Shown here piece by piece: positions 1-5,821 of a stretch of DNA of 7,976 nucleotides. Source of the stretch: Hyphomicrobiales bacterium (GTDB taxonomy: Bacteria > Pseudomonadota > Alphaproteobacteria > Rhizobiales > Aestuariivirgaceae); the NCBI GenBank assembly GCA_012032065.1, contig JAAURV010000132.1, forward strand, positions 1 through 7,976. The letters are read 5' to 3'. Under the pieces are notes generated by a model. It searched no databases and was not told the origin of the DNA. It saw only the letters and a list, made by a program, of their open reading frames with translations. Position numbers and translations under genes: made by a program. The number at the start of each line of letters is the position of its first letter. The first letter of the stretch is position 1.

Positions 1-72
1 CACCTCAGGACGAGGTCCTAAATCCACCCTCGTCCTGAGGTGGCCGCGGAACGCGGCCCTCGAAGGACACGG
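1..72. repeat. Palindromic intergenic repeat (REP-like, CCTCGTCCTGAGG type)
   Basis: Bases 1-15 and 28-42 are a perfect 15-bp inverted repeat around a 12-nt loop. It is followed directly by a second perfect hairpin, GGCCGCG (42-48), loop GAA, CGCGGCC (52-58). The CCTCGTCCT at 28-36 also has a degenerate partner at 64-72 (7 of 9 pairs), so 28-72 reads as one whole element and 1-27 as the end of an inverted neighbour copy. From memory, similar CCTCRTCCTGAGG...CTCGAAGGAYGAGG elements are common between genes in Hyphomicrobiales genomes. There is no T-run, so it is not a standard intrinsic terminator. The left boundary is cut by the window edge. Confidence 0.75.
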
Positions 73-137
73 GGTTGGCACACTCGCTCGAAGCACCGTT
101 TTGACACGGCCCGCCGGTCGTGGCACGGCAGGTTCAC

Positions 138-1378
138 ATGACCTCCGCTGAGTCCGCCGCCGATCAGCCCTCCGCAAATGCTCTCCACTACTGGCCCTTC
201 GTCAGCTACTGGCTGGCGCTGTGGACCGCGAGTTTTGCGGTGCAGATCATGTCGGTGTCGGTGGGATGGCAGGTCTACGACATCACCCGCGATCCGCTGG
301 ATTTGGGGTTCGTGGGCCTGGTGCAGTTCCTGCCGCCGTTGCTTCTGGTGCTGGTGACCGGGTTTGTCGCGGACAAGTTCAACAGACGGCTGATCATGGG
401 TCTGTGCCTCGGCGTTGAGGCAATGGCGGCGGTGGCGCTCTTGCTGTTCACGCTGTCGAACCCGGTAGAGGTTTGGCCGGTGTTCATCATCCTCGCGGTG
501 TTGGGCACGCGCGCGCCTTCATGAACCCGGCCGCCGATGCGCTGGCGCCAAATCTTCTGCCGAAAGTGGCGATTCCGCATGGCATTTCGCTCAACTCCAT
601 GAGTTGGCAGATCGCCAACATATGTGGGCCGGTGGCGGGCGGGCTGCTTTATGGCATTTCGGGTTCTTTCGCCTATGGCACGGCCCTGGCACTCATCGGT
701 TTGGCGGTGGCGCTCGTGGCTTTGATCGGTCGTGTGCCGCAACTCAATCATGCGGCGGAAACCTCGCTCGAAACGCTGTTTGCCGGCTTCGACTTCATCC
801 GCAAGGAGAAGATCGTTCTGGGGGCGATCTCGCTCGATCTCTTCGCGGTGTTGCTGGGAGGGGCCGTGGCGCTGATGCCGGTTTATGCGCGCGACATTTT
901 GGAGGTGGGGCCATGGGGGCTGGGGCTGCTGCGCGCCGCCCCCGGCATCGGCGCGGTCGCCATGGCGCTCTATCTGGCGAAATACGGCATCAAGGACCGG
1001 GCCGGCGTCATACTCTTCGTTTGTGTTGCGGCCTTTGGCTTCTTCACCTGCGTGTTCGGCGTCTCCGTCTGGGTGCCGCTGTCGATCTTCGCGCTCATGA
1101 TGATGGGCGCGTTCGACATGGTGAGCGTCTACATCCGCGAGACGCTGCTGCAACTCTGGACCCCGGACGAAGTGCGCGGCCGCGTCAATGCCGTGAACCG
1201 CGTCTTCATCGGCGCATCGAACGAACTCGGCGAATTCCGCGCCGGCGTTGTGGCCGCGTGGATCGGCGCGGTTTCGGCTGTGGTGATCGGCGGGGCAGGG
1301 ACGATCGCGGTCGCCGGCCTGTGGGCACGCTGGTTCCCCGAACTGAGAACCGCGCGGCGTCTGGCGGGGCGGGAGTAG
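138..1378 (+). CDS. MFS transporter, EntS-like exporter family; frame broken near 504-517
   Basis: This is an inner-membrane major facilitator superfamily permease, with many hydrophobic segments and the MFS motif A loop between TM2 and TM3 at about residues 75-84 (GFVADKFNRR). The C-terminal stretch with TPDEVRGRVNAVNRVF is typical of the EntS-like (DUF894/MFS_3) exporters. The ATG at 138 is preferred over the GTG at 120 because an AGG lies 5 nt upstream. The frame opened at 138 runs to a stop at 522-524. The family sequence then continues in another frame (ARAFMNPAADAL...) to 1378. One G missing from GGCAC(G)GCGCGC at about 504-512 would restore a 413-residue protein, a normal family length. 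As written, the gene would yield a truncated product of about 128 residues. No programmed-frameshift heptamer is seen, so this is sequence error or pseudogenisation. The substrate is unknown; members range from siderophore to drug export. Confidence 0.85.
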
Positions 1379-1405
1379 GGTTGGCTTGACCGCGGCAATT
1401 CGCTG

Positions 1406-1418
1406 CCGCAAATTGCGG
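1406..1418. promoter_or_regulatory. Perfect palindrome before the antitoxin start (candidate operator)
   Basis: CCGCAA-A-TTGCGG is a perfect 6+1+6 inverted repeat ending 2 nt before the ATG of the DUF433 gene. It overlaps a second, alternative inverted repeat, GCGGCA (1392-1397) with TGCCGC (1404-1409). Toxin-antitoxin operons are commonly autoregulated by the antitoxin binding such palindromes, so a protein bound here would also cover the ribosome binding region. Binding is inferred, not shown. Confidence 0.4.
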
Positions 1419-1420
1419 GT

Positions 1421-1642
1421 ATGGATTACAGCAAGCGCATAACCATCGATCCAGAGCGGCGTTCAGGCAAACCCTGCGTGCGCGACACGCGGATTACTGT
1501 GTCAGATGTTCTCGAATATCTGGCATCTGGCATGAGCGAAGCCGAAATCATATCGGAATTTCCGGAGTTGAACCAAGATGACATTCGCGCCTGTCTTTCA
1601 TTTGCGGCCGACCGGGAGCGGCGGCTGCTTGGCGCGGCCTGA
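1421..1642 (+). CDS. DUF433 family antitoxin
   Basis: This 73-residue protein matches the DUF433 (COG2442) pattern almost throughout: RITIDPE near the N-terminus, SGKPCVRDTRITV at residues 15-27, VLEYLASGMS at 30-39, and FPELNQDDIRACL at 47-59 before a charged end. The family carries a small helix-turn-helix-like fold and is usually the antitoxin of a DUF5615 PIN-like toxin, as here. The toxin gene starts only 2 nt after this stop, so the two are co-transcribed and probably translationally coupled. The ATG has only a weak upstream GCGGG as ribosome site. In DUF433 proteins the position of D22 is more often G (RGTRI), a minor variation. Direct neutralisation of the toxin and autorepression are inferred from the family. 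Confidence 0.88.
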   Translation: MDYSKRITIDPERRSGKPCVRDTRITVSDVLEYLASGMSEAEIISEFPELNQDDIRACLSFAADRERRLLGAA

Positions 1643-1644
1643 TC

Positions 1645-1977
1645 TTGAAGCTGCTTTTTGATCAGAATCTTCCGAGCAGTTTCGAGACGCTATTTTCTGG
1701 CCTGTTTGCCGGTTCGAGGCACGTCAAGTCCATTGGACTAGCCAGGGCCGCAGATCGCGCCATCTGGGACTACGCTCGCGACAGCGGCTTCTCGATCATT
1801 TCAAAAGATGCCGACTTTCATCATCTAAGTTTCTTGCTTGGCGCGCCACCAAAGGTGGCTTGGCTTCGGTGCGGCAATGCTTCCGTAGCGGCGCTCGAAG
1901 CGCTGCTGCGGAGGAATACGAACCGGGTGGAAGCATTCCTGCGCGAGGGCAAAGAGGCGCTTCTTGTCGTTGAATAA
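1645..1977 (+). CDS. DUF5615 family PIN-like toxin (putative RNase)
   Basis: This 110-residue protein begins KLLFDQNLP, the hallmark of DUF5615 (COG4634), a PIN-like nuclease-fold family paired with DUF433. Acidic residues expected in a metal site are present: D6, D37, D42, D55 and D57, the last two in the SKDADFHH motif at about residues 53-60. Q7 replaces the more usual E of the LLFDENLP form. The start is TTG at 1645, 2 nt after the antitoxin stop; no ATG fits, and starting later would remove the catalytic D6. A rare start codon would keep toxin output below antitoxin output. By eye, its sampled stretches are about 53-55% GC against roughly 68% in the start of the next gene, suggesting acquisition. 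RNase activity is family inference. Confidence 0.85.
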   Translation: MKLLFDQNLPSSFETLFSGLFAGSRHVKSIGLARAADRAIWDYARDSGFSIISKDADFHHLSFLLGAPPKVAWLRCGNASVAALEALLRRNTNRVEAFLREGKEALLVVE

Positions 1978-2058
1978 TGGCATCGGCTTGGAGATGTCTG
2001 GCAGCTGTGGCGAGAATGACGGTGTTGTGCAAATCACTTGAGATACTGGAATATCGGC

Positions 2059-2877
2059 ATGTCAGGCACCGATAAGTCGCGCAATCAGGCAACTGGCCCC
2101 TCGCCCGTTGTGGTGCTGGTCAATCCGCAGCTTGGCGAGAACATCGGCACGGCGGCGCGCGCCATGGCCAATTTCGGGCTGCACGAGATGCGGATCGTGG
2201 AGCCGCGCGATGGCTGGCCGAACAAGAAGGCGTTCACGGCGTCCTCGGGTGCGCACTGGATTCTCGAAGAGGCGCGGGTGTTCGAGACTTTGCCGCAGGC
2301 GATGGCCGACATGAACTTCGTGCTCGCCACGACGGCGCGTCCGCGGGGAATGGCGAAGGATGTGATCACGCCCGTGCAGGCGGGAGACGAGATGCGGAAA
2401 CGCATCGGGCGTGGTGAGCGCGTGGCGATGCTGTTCGGGCGCGAACGCTGGGGGCTTTCGAACGACGAGATTTCGCTGGCCGATGCGATCGTCACCGCCC
2501 CCGTCAACCCTGCTTTTGCCTCGATCAATATCGCCCAGGCTGTGCTGCTCATGGGTTACGAGTGGTACCGCGAGCAAGCGCCGTCGCTAGGGCAGGCAAC
2601 GCCGGAACTTCCGGCGCTTGATGGGCCGGGATTGCAGACACCCGGCACGCGGCCCGCCACGAAGGACGAACTCCATGGTTTTCTGGAGCATCTGGAGCGC
2701 GAACTGGATGCGGCGGGCTTCTTCAAAACCGAGGAGAAAAAGCCCGGCATGCTGCGCAACATCCGTAATCTCTATGCGCGCGCCGCGCTGACCGAGCAGG
2801 AAGTGCGCAGCCTGCGCGGGATGATCTCCTCGCTGACGCGGGTGCATGAGAAGAGGAAGAGGGAAGGCAACGAATAG
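2059..2877 (+). CDS. trmJ: TrmJ/SpoU-family tRNA/rRNA 2'-O-ribose methyltransferase
   Basis: This is a 272-residue SPOUT (trefoil-knot) methyltransferase that uses S-adenosylmethionine; TrmJ methylates the ribose at tRNA position 32. Motif 1 is NPQLGENIGTAARAM (residues 22-36), motif 2 is LFGRERWGLSNDE (125-137), and motif 3 is NPAFASINIAQAV (150-162), matching the NPEYSSLNLAMAV block of E. coli TrmJ. The C-terminal part (about 195-268, with GMLRNIRNLYARAALTEQEVR) is the TrmJ extension that helps dimerisation. The ATG at 2059 is chosen over the TTG at 2038 because GGA lies 8 nt upstream and motif 1 keeps its usual distance from the N-terminus. The next gene, murI, begins 51 nt downstream on the same strand, an order I recall from other Hyphomicrobiales. 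It could instead be annotated simply as a COG0565 RNA methyltransferase; the exact tRNA or rRNA target is not provable here. Confidence 0.87.
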   Translation: MSGTDKSRNQATGPSPVVVLVNPQLGENIGTAARAMANFGLHEMRIVEPRDGWPNKKAFTASSGAHWILEEARVFETLPQAMADMNFVLATTARPRGMAKDVITPVQAGDEMRKRIGRGERVAMLFGRERWGLSNDEISLADAIVTAPVNPAFASINIAQAVLLMGYEWYREQAPSLGQATPELPALDGPGLQTPGTRPATKDELHGFLEHLERELDAAGFFKTEEKKPGMLRNIRNLYARAALTEQEVRSLRGMISSLTRVHEKRKREGNE

Positions 2878-2928
2878 TCGGGCTTGGAATTACCGCTGCT
2901 ATTCGGTACTCACAATTCGCGAGTTCCT

Positions 2929-3747
2929 ATGACCACACCCCGCATCCTCATCTTCGACTCCGGCATGGGCGGATTGACCGTGGCACGGGCTGTCCGTACC
3001 CAGCTGCCCGCGGCGCATTTGATTTTCGCGGCCGACAACGCCGCCTTTCCCTATGGCGCCTGGGGCGAAGAGGAGTTGGTGAAACGCATCGTGCGGGTCA
3101 TGGGCGAACTGCTTGAACGAACCGCGCCGGATATCGTCGTGGTAGCATGCAACACGGCTTCGACGTTGGCGCTGGCGGCATTGCGCGAGGCATACAAAGT
3201 GCCGTTCGTCGGAACGGTGCCGGCCATCAAGCCGGCGGCGGCGCAGACGAAGAGCGGCGTTATCGGCGTGCTGGCGACGCCGGGAACCGCAAGCCGCGAA
3301 TATACCCACGCGCTCATCCATACCTACGCCTATCACTGCAAGGTGTTCCTGCACGGAGCGAAACGGCTCGCCGAAATCGCCGAGCAGAAACTCAAAGGTC
3401 ACGCGCCTAATCCGGAAGAACTCAAGGCCGAAATCGCACCCGTCTTCCGCAAGCGCGATGGGCAGCAGACGGACGTCGTGGTGCTCGGCTGTACGCATTA
3501 TCCGCTGCTGATCGAAGACATCCGGAAAGTGGCGCCATGGGAGGTGACCTATATCGATCCCGCACCCGCCATCGCCCGCCGTGCTGCCGACGTGCTGGAC
3601 GAAACGCCGCTCAAGGGGCCAGCGGATGGCGCGCCGCCGCCGAACTCGGTGATCCTGACCTCGGCGCGAGGCGGAGCGTCCGAGTCCCTCGGCGCTTATT
3701 CCGCGATGGGATTTCCAACCGCTGAGTTCCTGGAGGTGCCGAGATGA
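2929..3747 (+). CDS. murI: Glutamate racemase
   Basis: MurI interconverts L- and D-glutamate in the cytoplasm and supplies D-Glu for peptidoglycan stem peptides. The 272-residue product has all expected blocks: FDSGMGGLTV at residues 9-18 (substrate-binding D10 and S11), ADNAAFPYG at 35-43, the first catalytic cysteine C74 in VVACNTAST, the second, C188, in VLGCTHYP with H190, and DPAPAIARR near the C-terminus. The ATG at 2929 fits the family N-terminus (TTPRILIFDSG); the TTG at 2884 would add 15 unlikely residues. The ribosome site is weak. The stop overlaps the start of the next gene by 4 nt (ATGA). The gene is intact, with no frame damage, unlike three accessory genes nearby. Confidence 0.96.
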   Translation: MTTPRILIFDSGMGGLTVARAVRTQLPAAHLIFAADNAAFPYGAWGEEELVKRIVRVMGELLERTAPDIVVVACNTASTLALAALREAYKVPFVGTVPAIKPAAAQTKSGVIGVLATPGTASREYTHALIHTYAYHCKVFLHGAKRLAEIAEQKLKGHAPNPEELKAEIAPVFRKRDGQQTDVVVLGCTHYPLLIEDIRKVAPWEVTYIDPAPAIARRAADVLDETPLKGPADGAPPPNSVILTSARGGASESLGAYSAMGFPTAEFLEVPR

Positions 3748-4538
3748 GCGAGACGTATGAAATCCTGGCGTTGAAATACGCACGCCACGCCAACCGCACG
3801 CGGCTCGACAACTTCATGCTGCCCGACGACCACGCCAGCCCGCAACCCATCGACTATTTCGTCTGGGTGATCCGCAATGCCAACCGCACTATCGTGGTCG
3901 ACACGGGGTTCGATGCCGAGGAATCGAGCAACCGGAACCGCGCCATCGAACACGATCCGGTGGAAGCTCTGGCCAATATCGGCATCGATGCGCGAGCCGT
4001 GGAGACCGTCGTCATTACCCATCTTCACTACGATCATGCTGGTACGTTGGACCGGTTTCCCGCCGCGCTTCCACATCCAGGAAGCGGAGGTTGCCTATGC
4101 CACCGGGCCATGCATGTGCGACGAAGTGCTGCGCCATCCCTTCACAGTCGGTCACGTCTGCAGTCTGGTGAAAAAATCTACTCCGGCCGAGTGCAGTTCC
4201 ATGACGGCGACGGCGAAATCGCGCCGGGCATCACCGTGCATAAGGCGGCGGGGCATACCAAGGGCCTGCAATGCGTACGAGTGGCAACCGGCTCCGGTCA
4301 CGTGGTGCTCGCCTCCGATGCCACGCATCTCTACGAGAATTTCGAACGCCGCAAACCCTTCTCGATCACTGTCGACGTGGCCGAGACGCTGAAGACCTAC
4401 ACACGCCTGGAACAGCTTGCCACCTCGCGGGCTCATGTGGTGCCGGGCCATGACCCGCTGGTTCTGGACTACTATCCGCCATGGAAGCCGCAAACAGCCG
4501 GTAGCGTCCATCGCCTGGATGTTGCGCGATTGAAATAG
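3744..4538 (+). CDS. MBL-fold hydrolase, N-acyl homoserine lactonase family; hidden double frameshift inside
   Basis: This is a metallo-beta-lactamase-fold hydrolase resembling the AiiA/AttM-type lactonase family. The metal motif HLHYDH is at H93, H95, D97 and H98, with further ligands likely at H171 (GHTKG), D192 (ASDATH) and H236 (VPGHDP). The start is ATG 3744, with GGAGG 7 nt upstream, overlapping the murI stop (ATGA), so translation is probably coupled. The frame is open for 264 residues, but the segment encoded by about 4065-4176 does not look like the family. The family sequence (FHIQEAEVAYATG, MCDEVLRHPF) appears there in the next frame. A 2-nt loss in the GCGCGC run at 4062-4068 and a 1-nt loss in the A-run at 4171-4176 explain this, and repair gives 265 residues. 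As written, about 37 internal residues are wrong. Lactonase activity and quorum quenching are family inference only; other lactones or esters are possible. Confidence 0.82.
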   Translation: MSETYEILALKYARHANRTRLDNFMLPDDHASPQPIDYFVWVIRNANRTIVVDTGFDAEESSNRNRAIEHDPVEALANIGIDARAVETVVITHLHYDHAGTLDRFPAALPHPGSGGCLCHRAMHVRRSAAPSLHSRSRLQSGEKIYSGRVQFHDGDGEIAPGITVHKAAGHTKGLQCVRVATGSGHVVLASDATHLYENFERRKPFSITVDVAETLKTYTRLEQLATSRAHVVPGHDPLVLDYYPPWKPQTAGSVHRLDVARLK

Positions 4539-4546
4539 GCGCGAAT

Positions 4547-4575
4547 TTGACACCAGCCCCCGACTTCCTTATAGA
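4547..4575 (+). promoter_or_regulatory. Sigma70-type promoter of rpsD (TTGACA, 17 nt, TATAGA)
   Basis: A perfect -35 box TTGACA (4547-4552) is followed after exactly 17 nt by TATAGA (4570-4575), five of six matches to the -10 consensus. It starts 8 nt after the stop of the lactonase-like gene, so rpsD has its own promoter and a leader of about 170 nt with transcription starting near 4581-4583. It is the best promoter match in the window, as expected for a ribosomal protein gene. Confidence 0.8.
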
Positions 4576-4581
4576 GCCGCC

Positions 4582-4752
4582 ATCCGCGGAGGTGCTGCCT
4601 CCGCGTTTTGCTTGCCCGTGACCGCGCACCGCGCGGTCTGTCGGCCGGGAGACCGGTGTCGAGGAGGGTGGGCTCCAACTGAAACCGGTTGGGGCTGTAA
4701 AGCCGCAAAGCATTTGCGTCTTCACGCTTCAACGCAACTTTGAGAGCTGTAA
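4582..4752 (+). promoter_or_regulatory. Structured 5' leader of rpsD (candidate S4 autoregulatory RNA)
   Basis: About 170 nt between the predicted transcription start and the rpsD ATG hold a chain of hairpins. They are 4585-4605 (8 bp); 4620-4638 (GACCGCGC, loop ACC, GCGCGGTC, 8 bp); 4645-4656 (CCGG, GAGA tetraloop, CCGG); 4671-4696 (9 pairs including two G-U, loop 4680-4687); and 4704-4718 (CGCAAA, loop GCA, TTTGCG, 6 bp). An alternative pairing, GGTCT (4635-4639) with AGACC (4650-4654), would break the second and third hairpins, giving a possible two-state switch. S4 is known to repress its own mRNA in gammaproteobacteria and Bacillus through unrelated leaders; its use here is inference. 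The ribosome site before the ATG (GAGAG at 4742-4746) is weak. Confidence 0.5.
4585..4609 (+). terminator. GC-rich hairpin with T-run at the start of the rpsD transcript
   Basis: CGCGGAGG (4585-4592) pairs perfectly with CCTCCGCG (4598-4605) across a 5-nt loop and is followed by TTTT (4606-4609). It could end transcripts coming from murI and the lactonase-like gene. Because it lies just downstream of the rpsD promoter, it would also be the first structure in the rpsD mRNA and might attenuate transcription or protect the 5' end. The T-run is short, so termination strength is uncertain. Confidence 0.5.
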
Positions 4753-5370
4753 ATGACGAAGCGCGCAACCGCGAAGCATAAAATCGACCGCCGCATGGGC
4801 GAGAACATCTGGGGCCGCCCCAAGAGCCCGGTGAACAAGCGTGAATACGGACCGGGCCAGCACGGCCAGCGCCGCAAGGGCAAGCTTTCGGACTTCGGCG
4901 TTCAGCTGAAGGCGAAGCAGAAGCTGAAGGGCTACTACGCCAATATTTCCGAGCGCCAGTTCCGCAAAGTCTACGAGGAAGCTTCGCGCATTACGGGCGA
5001 TACTTCGGAGAACCTGATCGGCCTGCTCGAGCGCCGCATCGATGTGATCGTCTATCGGGCCAAGTTCGTGCCGACAATGTTTGCGGCGCGCCAGCTCGTG
5101 AGCCATGGCCATGTCAAGTTGAATGGCCGGCGTGTGACAGTGCCATCGATCCGGGTCAAGGTGAGCGAGGGGATTGAGTTGTCGGCCAAGGCCAAGGAAA
5201 TGGCCGTGGTGCTCGAAGCAGCCCAACTCGCCGAGCGCGACACGCCGGACTACATCGAAGTCGATCACAAGGCGATGACTGCAAAGCTCGCCCGGGTGCC
5301 GGCGCTCTCGGATGTGCCATACCCGGTGCAGATGGAGCCGCACTTCGTGGTCGAGTATTATTCGCGGTAA
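4753..5370 (+). CDS. rpsD: 30S ribosomal protein S4
   Basis: S4 is a primary 16S rRNA-binding protein that nucleates assembly of the 30S body and takes part in decoding fidelity. The 205-residue product has the alphaproteobacterial N-terminus (KIDRRMGENIWGRPKSPVN, residues 10-28), the YGPGQHGQRRKGKLSDFG block, and KVYEEASRITGDTSENL before the S4 RNA-binding fold at about residues 94-160 (RRIDVIVYRAKFVPT, LVSHGHVKLNG). It ends PYPVQMEPHFVVEYYSR, the normal family end. No zinc-binding cysteines are present. It stands alone here rather than in the alpha operon, with its own strong promoter and a structured leader. Downstream it converges on usg, with 54 nt between the two stops. The gene is intact and of normal length. 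Confidence 0.98.
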   Translation: MTKRATAKHKIDRRMGENIWGRPKSPVNKREYGPGQHGQRRKGKLSDFGVQLKAKQKLKGYYANISERQFRKVYEEASRITGDTSENLIGLLERRIDVIVYRAKFVPTMFAARQLVSHGHVKLNGRRVTVPSIRVKVSEGIELSAKAKEMAVVLEAAQLAERDTPDYIEVDHKAMTAKLARVPALSDVPYPVQMEPHFVVEYYSR

Positions 5371-5372
5371 CT

Positions 5373-5419
5373 CAATCGCGGTTCACGATTGCAGGATGTC
5401 GCCCTGCCATTTTCGTTTT
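5373..5419 (+). terminator. Candidate terminator between convergent rpsD and usg
   Basis: Two small hairpins follow the rpsD stop. CAATCG (5373-5378) pairs with CGATTG (5386-5391), and the competing GCAGG (5391-5395) pairs with CCTGC (5403-5407). The second is followed by CATTTTCGTTTT, giving a T-rich tail on the plus strand. Stems are only 5-6 bp, so this is a modest rho-independent candidate, but the convergent position fits. Confidence 0.4.
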
Positions 5420-5424
5420 GTTGC

Positions 5425-5694
5425 CTAGTGCAGCCGCCACTCGTGGCCGACGTGGCGGAATTCGTGCGGGCCGATGATCCGGTTGTGAGTGACGCGCACC
5501 GCGGCCAAGGGGCCGTCGAGATTGTGCGTCCAGAAATCGAGGAACTTGATGAGCCGCGGAAACTTGGGAGCGAGGTCGTAGTCCTGCCAGACGAAGGTTT
5601 GCAGGATGTCGCGGAAGTCCGGCATGCGATACATGATCTCCGCCGTGGTCAAACTCCATCCACGCAACTGACATTCAAGCTCTCTGCCGTGCAT
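5425..5694 (-). CDS. usg: Usg family protein
   Basis: This small, 89-residue cytoplasmic protein of the alphaproteobacterial Usg family shows ECQLRGWSLTTAEIMYRMPD near the N-terminus, FVWQDYDLAPKFPRL in the middle, FLDFWTHNLDGPL, and a C-terminal EFRHVGHEWRLH. Usg proteins were first noted beside tryptophan biosynthesis genes, and their function is not established. No trp gene is visible here. The start is the ATG at 5694 because AAGGAG lies 7 nt upstream; the in-frame ATG at 5718 would add eight residues (MCDLRRTA) that lack family support. It is transcribed toward rpsD and ends 54 nt from it. Its length and motifs are normal, so it appears intact. Confidence 0.85.
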   Translation of the reverse strand: MHGRELECQLRGWSLTTAEIMYRMPDFRDILQTFVWQDYDLAPKFPRLIKFLDFWTHNLDGPLAAVRVTHNRIIGPHEFRHVGHEWRLH

Positions 5695-5701
5695 CGCCGT
5701 T

Positions 5702-5707
5702 CTCCTT
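5702..5707 (-). promoter_or_regulatory. Ribosome binding site of usg
   Basis: Read on the minus strand this is AAGGAG, a full Shine-Dalgarno core, 7 nt before the ATG at 5694. It is one of the clearest ribosome sites in the window and decides the start of usg over the ATG at 5718. Confidence 0.75.
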
Positions 5708-5781
5708 AAGTCGCACAACCTCCAAACTTCAATGCGGGAGATTGTGCCGTCAAGAAAATGAACGTCGAATTAATGAAAAAG

Positions 5782-5808
5782 TTCGGTAAATTGGCAGTCA
5801 TTCGGTAA
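5782..5808. repeat. Paired 8-bp direct repeat TTCGGTAA in the AT-rich gap
   Basis: TTCGGTAA occurs at 5782-5789 and again at 5801-5808, with starts 19 bp apart, about two helical turns. It lies in the AT-richer gap between usg and the small membrane protein gene, upstream of usg on the minus strand. The same gap holds TGGCAG (5792-5797) opposite CTGCCA (5814-5819). The spacing would suit a regulator binding one face of the DNA, but no clear usg promoter is visible, so this is only suggestive. Confidence 0.25.
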
Positions 5809-5821
5809 GAGTGCTGCCAGC

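Noticed and set aside
101..129. TTGACA at 101-106 as promoter of the first MFS gene
   Set aside because: At 16-18 nt spacing no sequence resembling a -10 box is found, and it would lie at the start codon itself.
504..524. Programmed -1 frameshifting in the first MFS gene
   Set aside because: No X XXY YYZ slippery heptamer or downstream stem-loop is evident, and comparable breaks occur in two other genes.
275..1411. Long minus-strand open frame of 378 codons opposite the first MFS gene
   Set aside because: It is rich in R, H, Q and G with no family signal, and lies opposite a clear transporter; it is a high-GC shadow frame.
2899..3783. Minus-strand open frame of 294 codons opposite murI
   Set aside because: No recognisable motif; the plus strand encodes full-length MurI with both catalytic cysteines.
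4729..5343. Minus-strand open frame of 204 codons opposite rpsD
   Set aside because: Composition is typical of an antisense shadow (many H, R, L) and rpsD on the plus strand is unmistakable.
5389..5612. 14-bp direct repeat TTGCAGGATGTCGC at 5389-5402 and 5599-5612
   Set aside because: One copy is coding inside usg and the other is in the short intergenic gap. A single pair of this length in 8 kb can arise by chance and no flanking structure suggests mobility.
5725..5753. TTGACG (minus strand, 5753-5748) as usg promoter
   Set aside because: The matching -10 position reads GAAGTT, only two of six consensus bases, so support is too weak to list.
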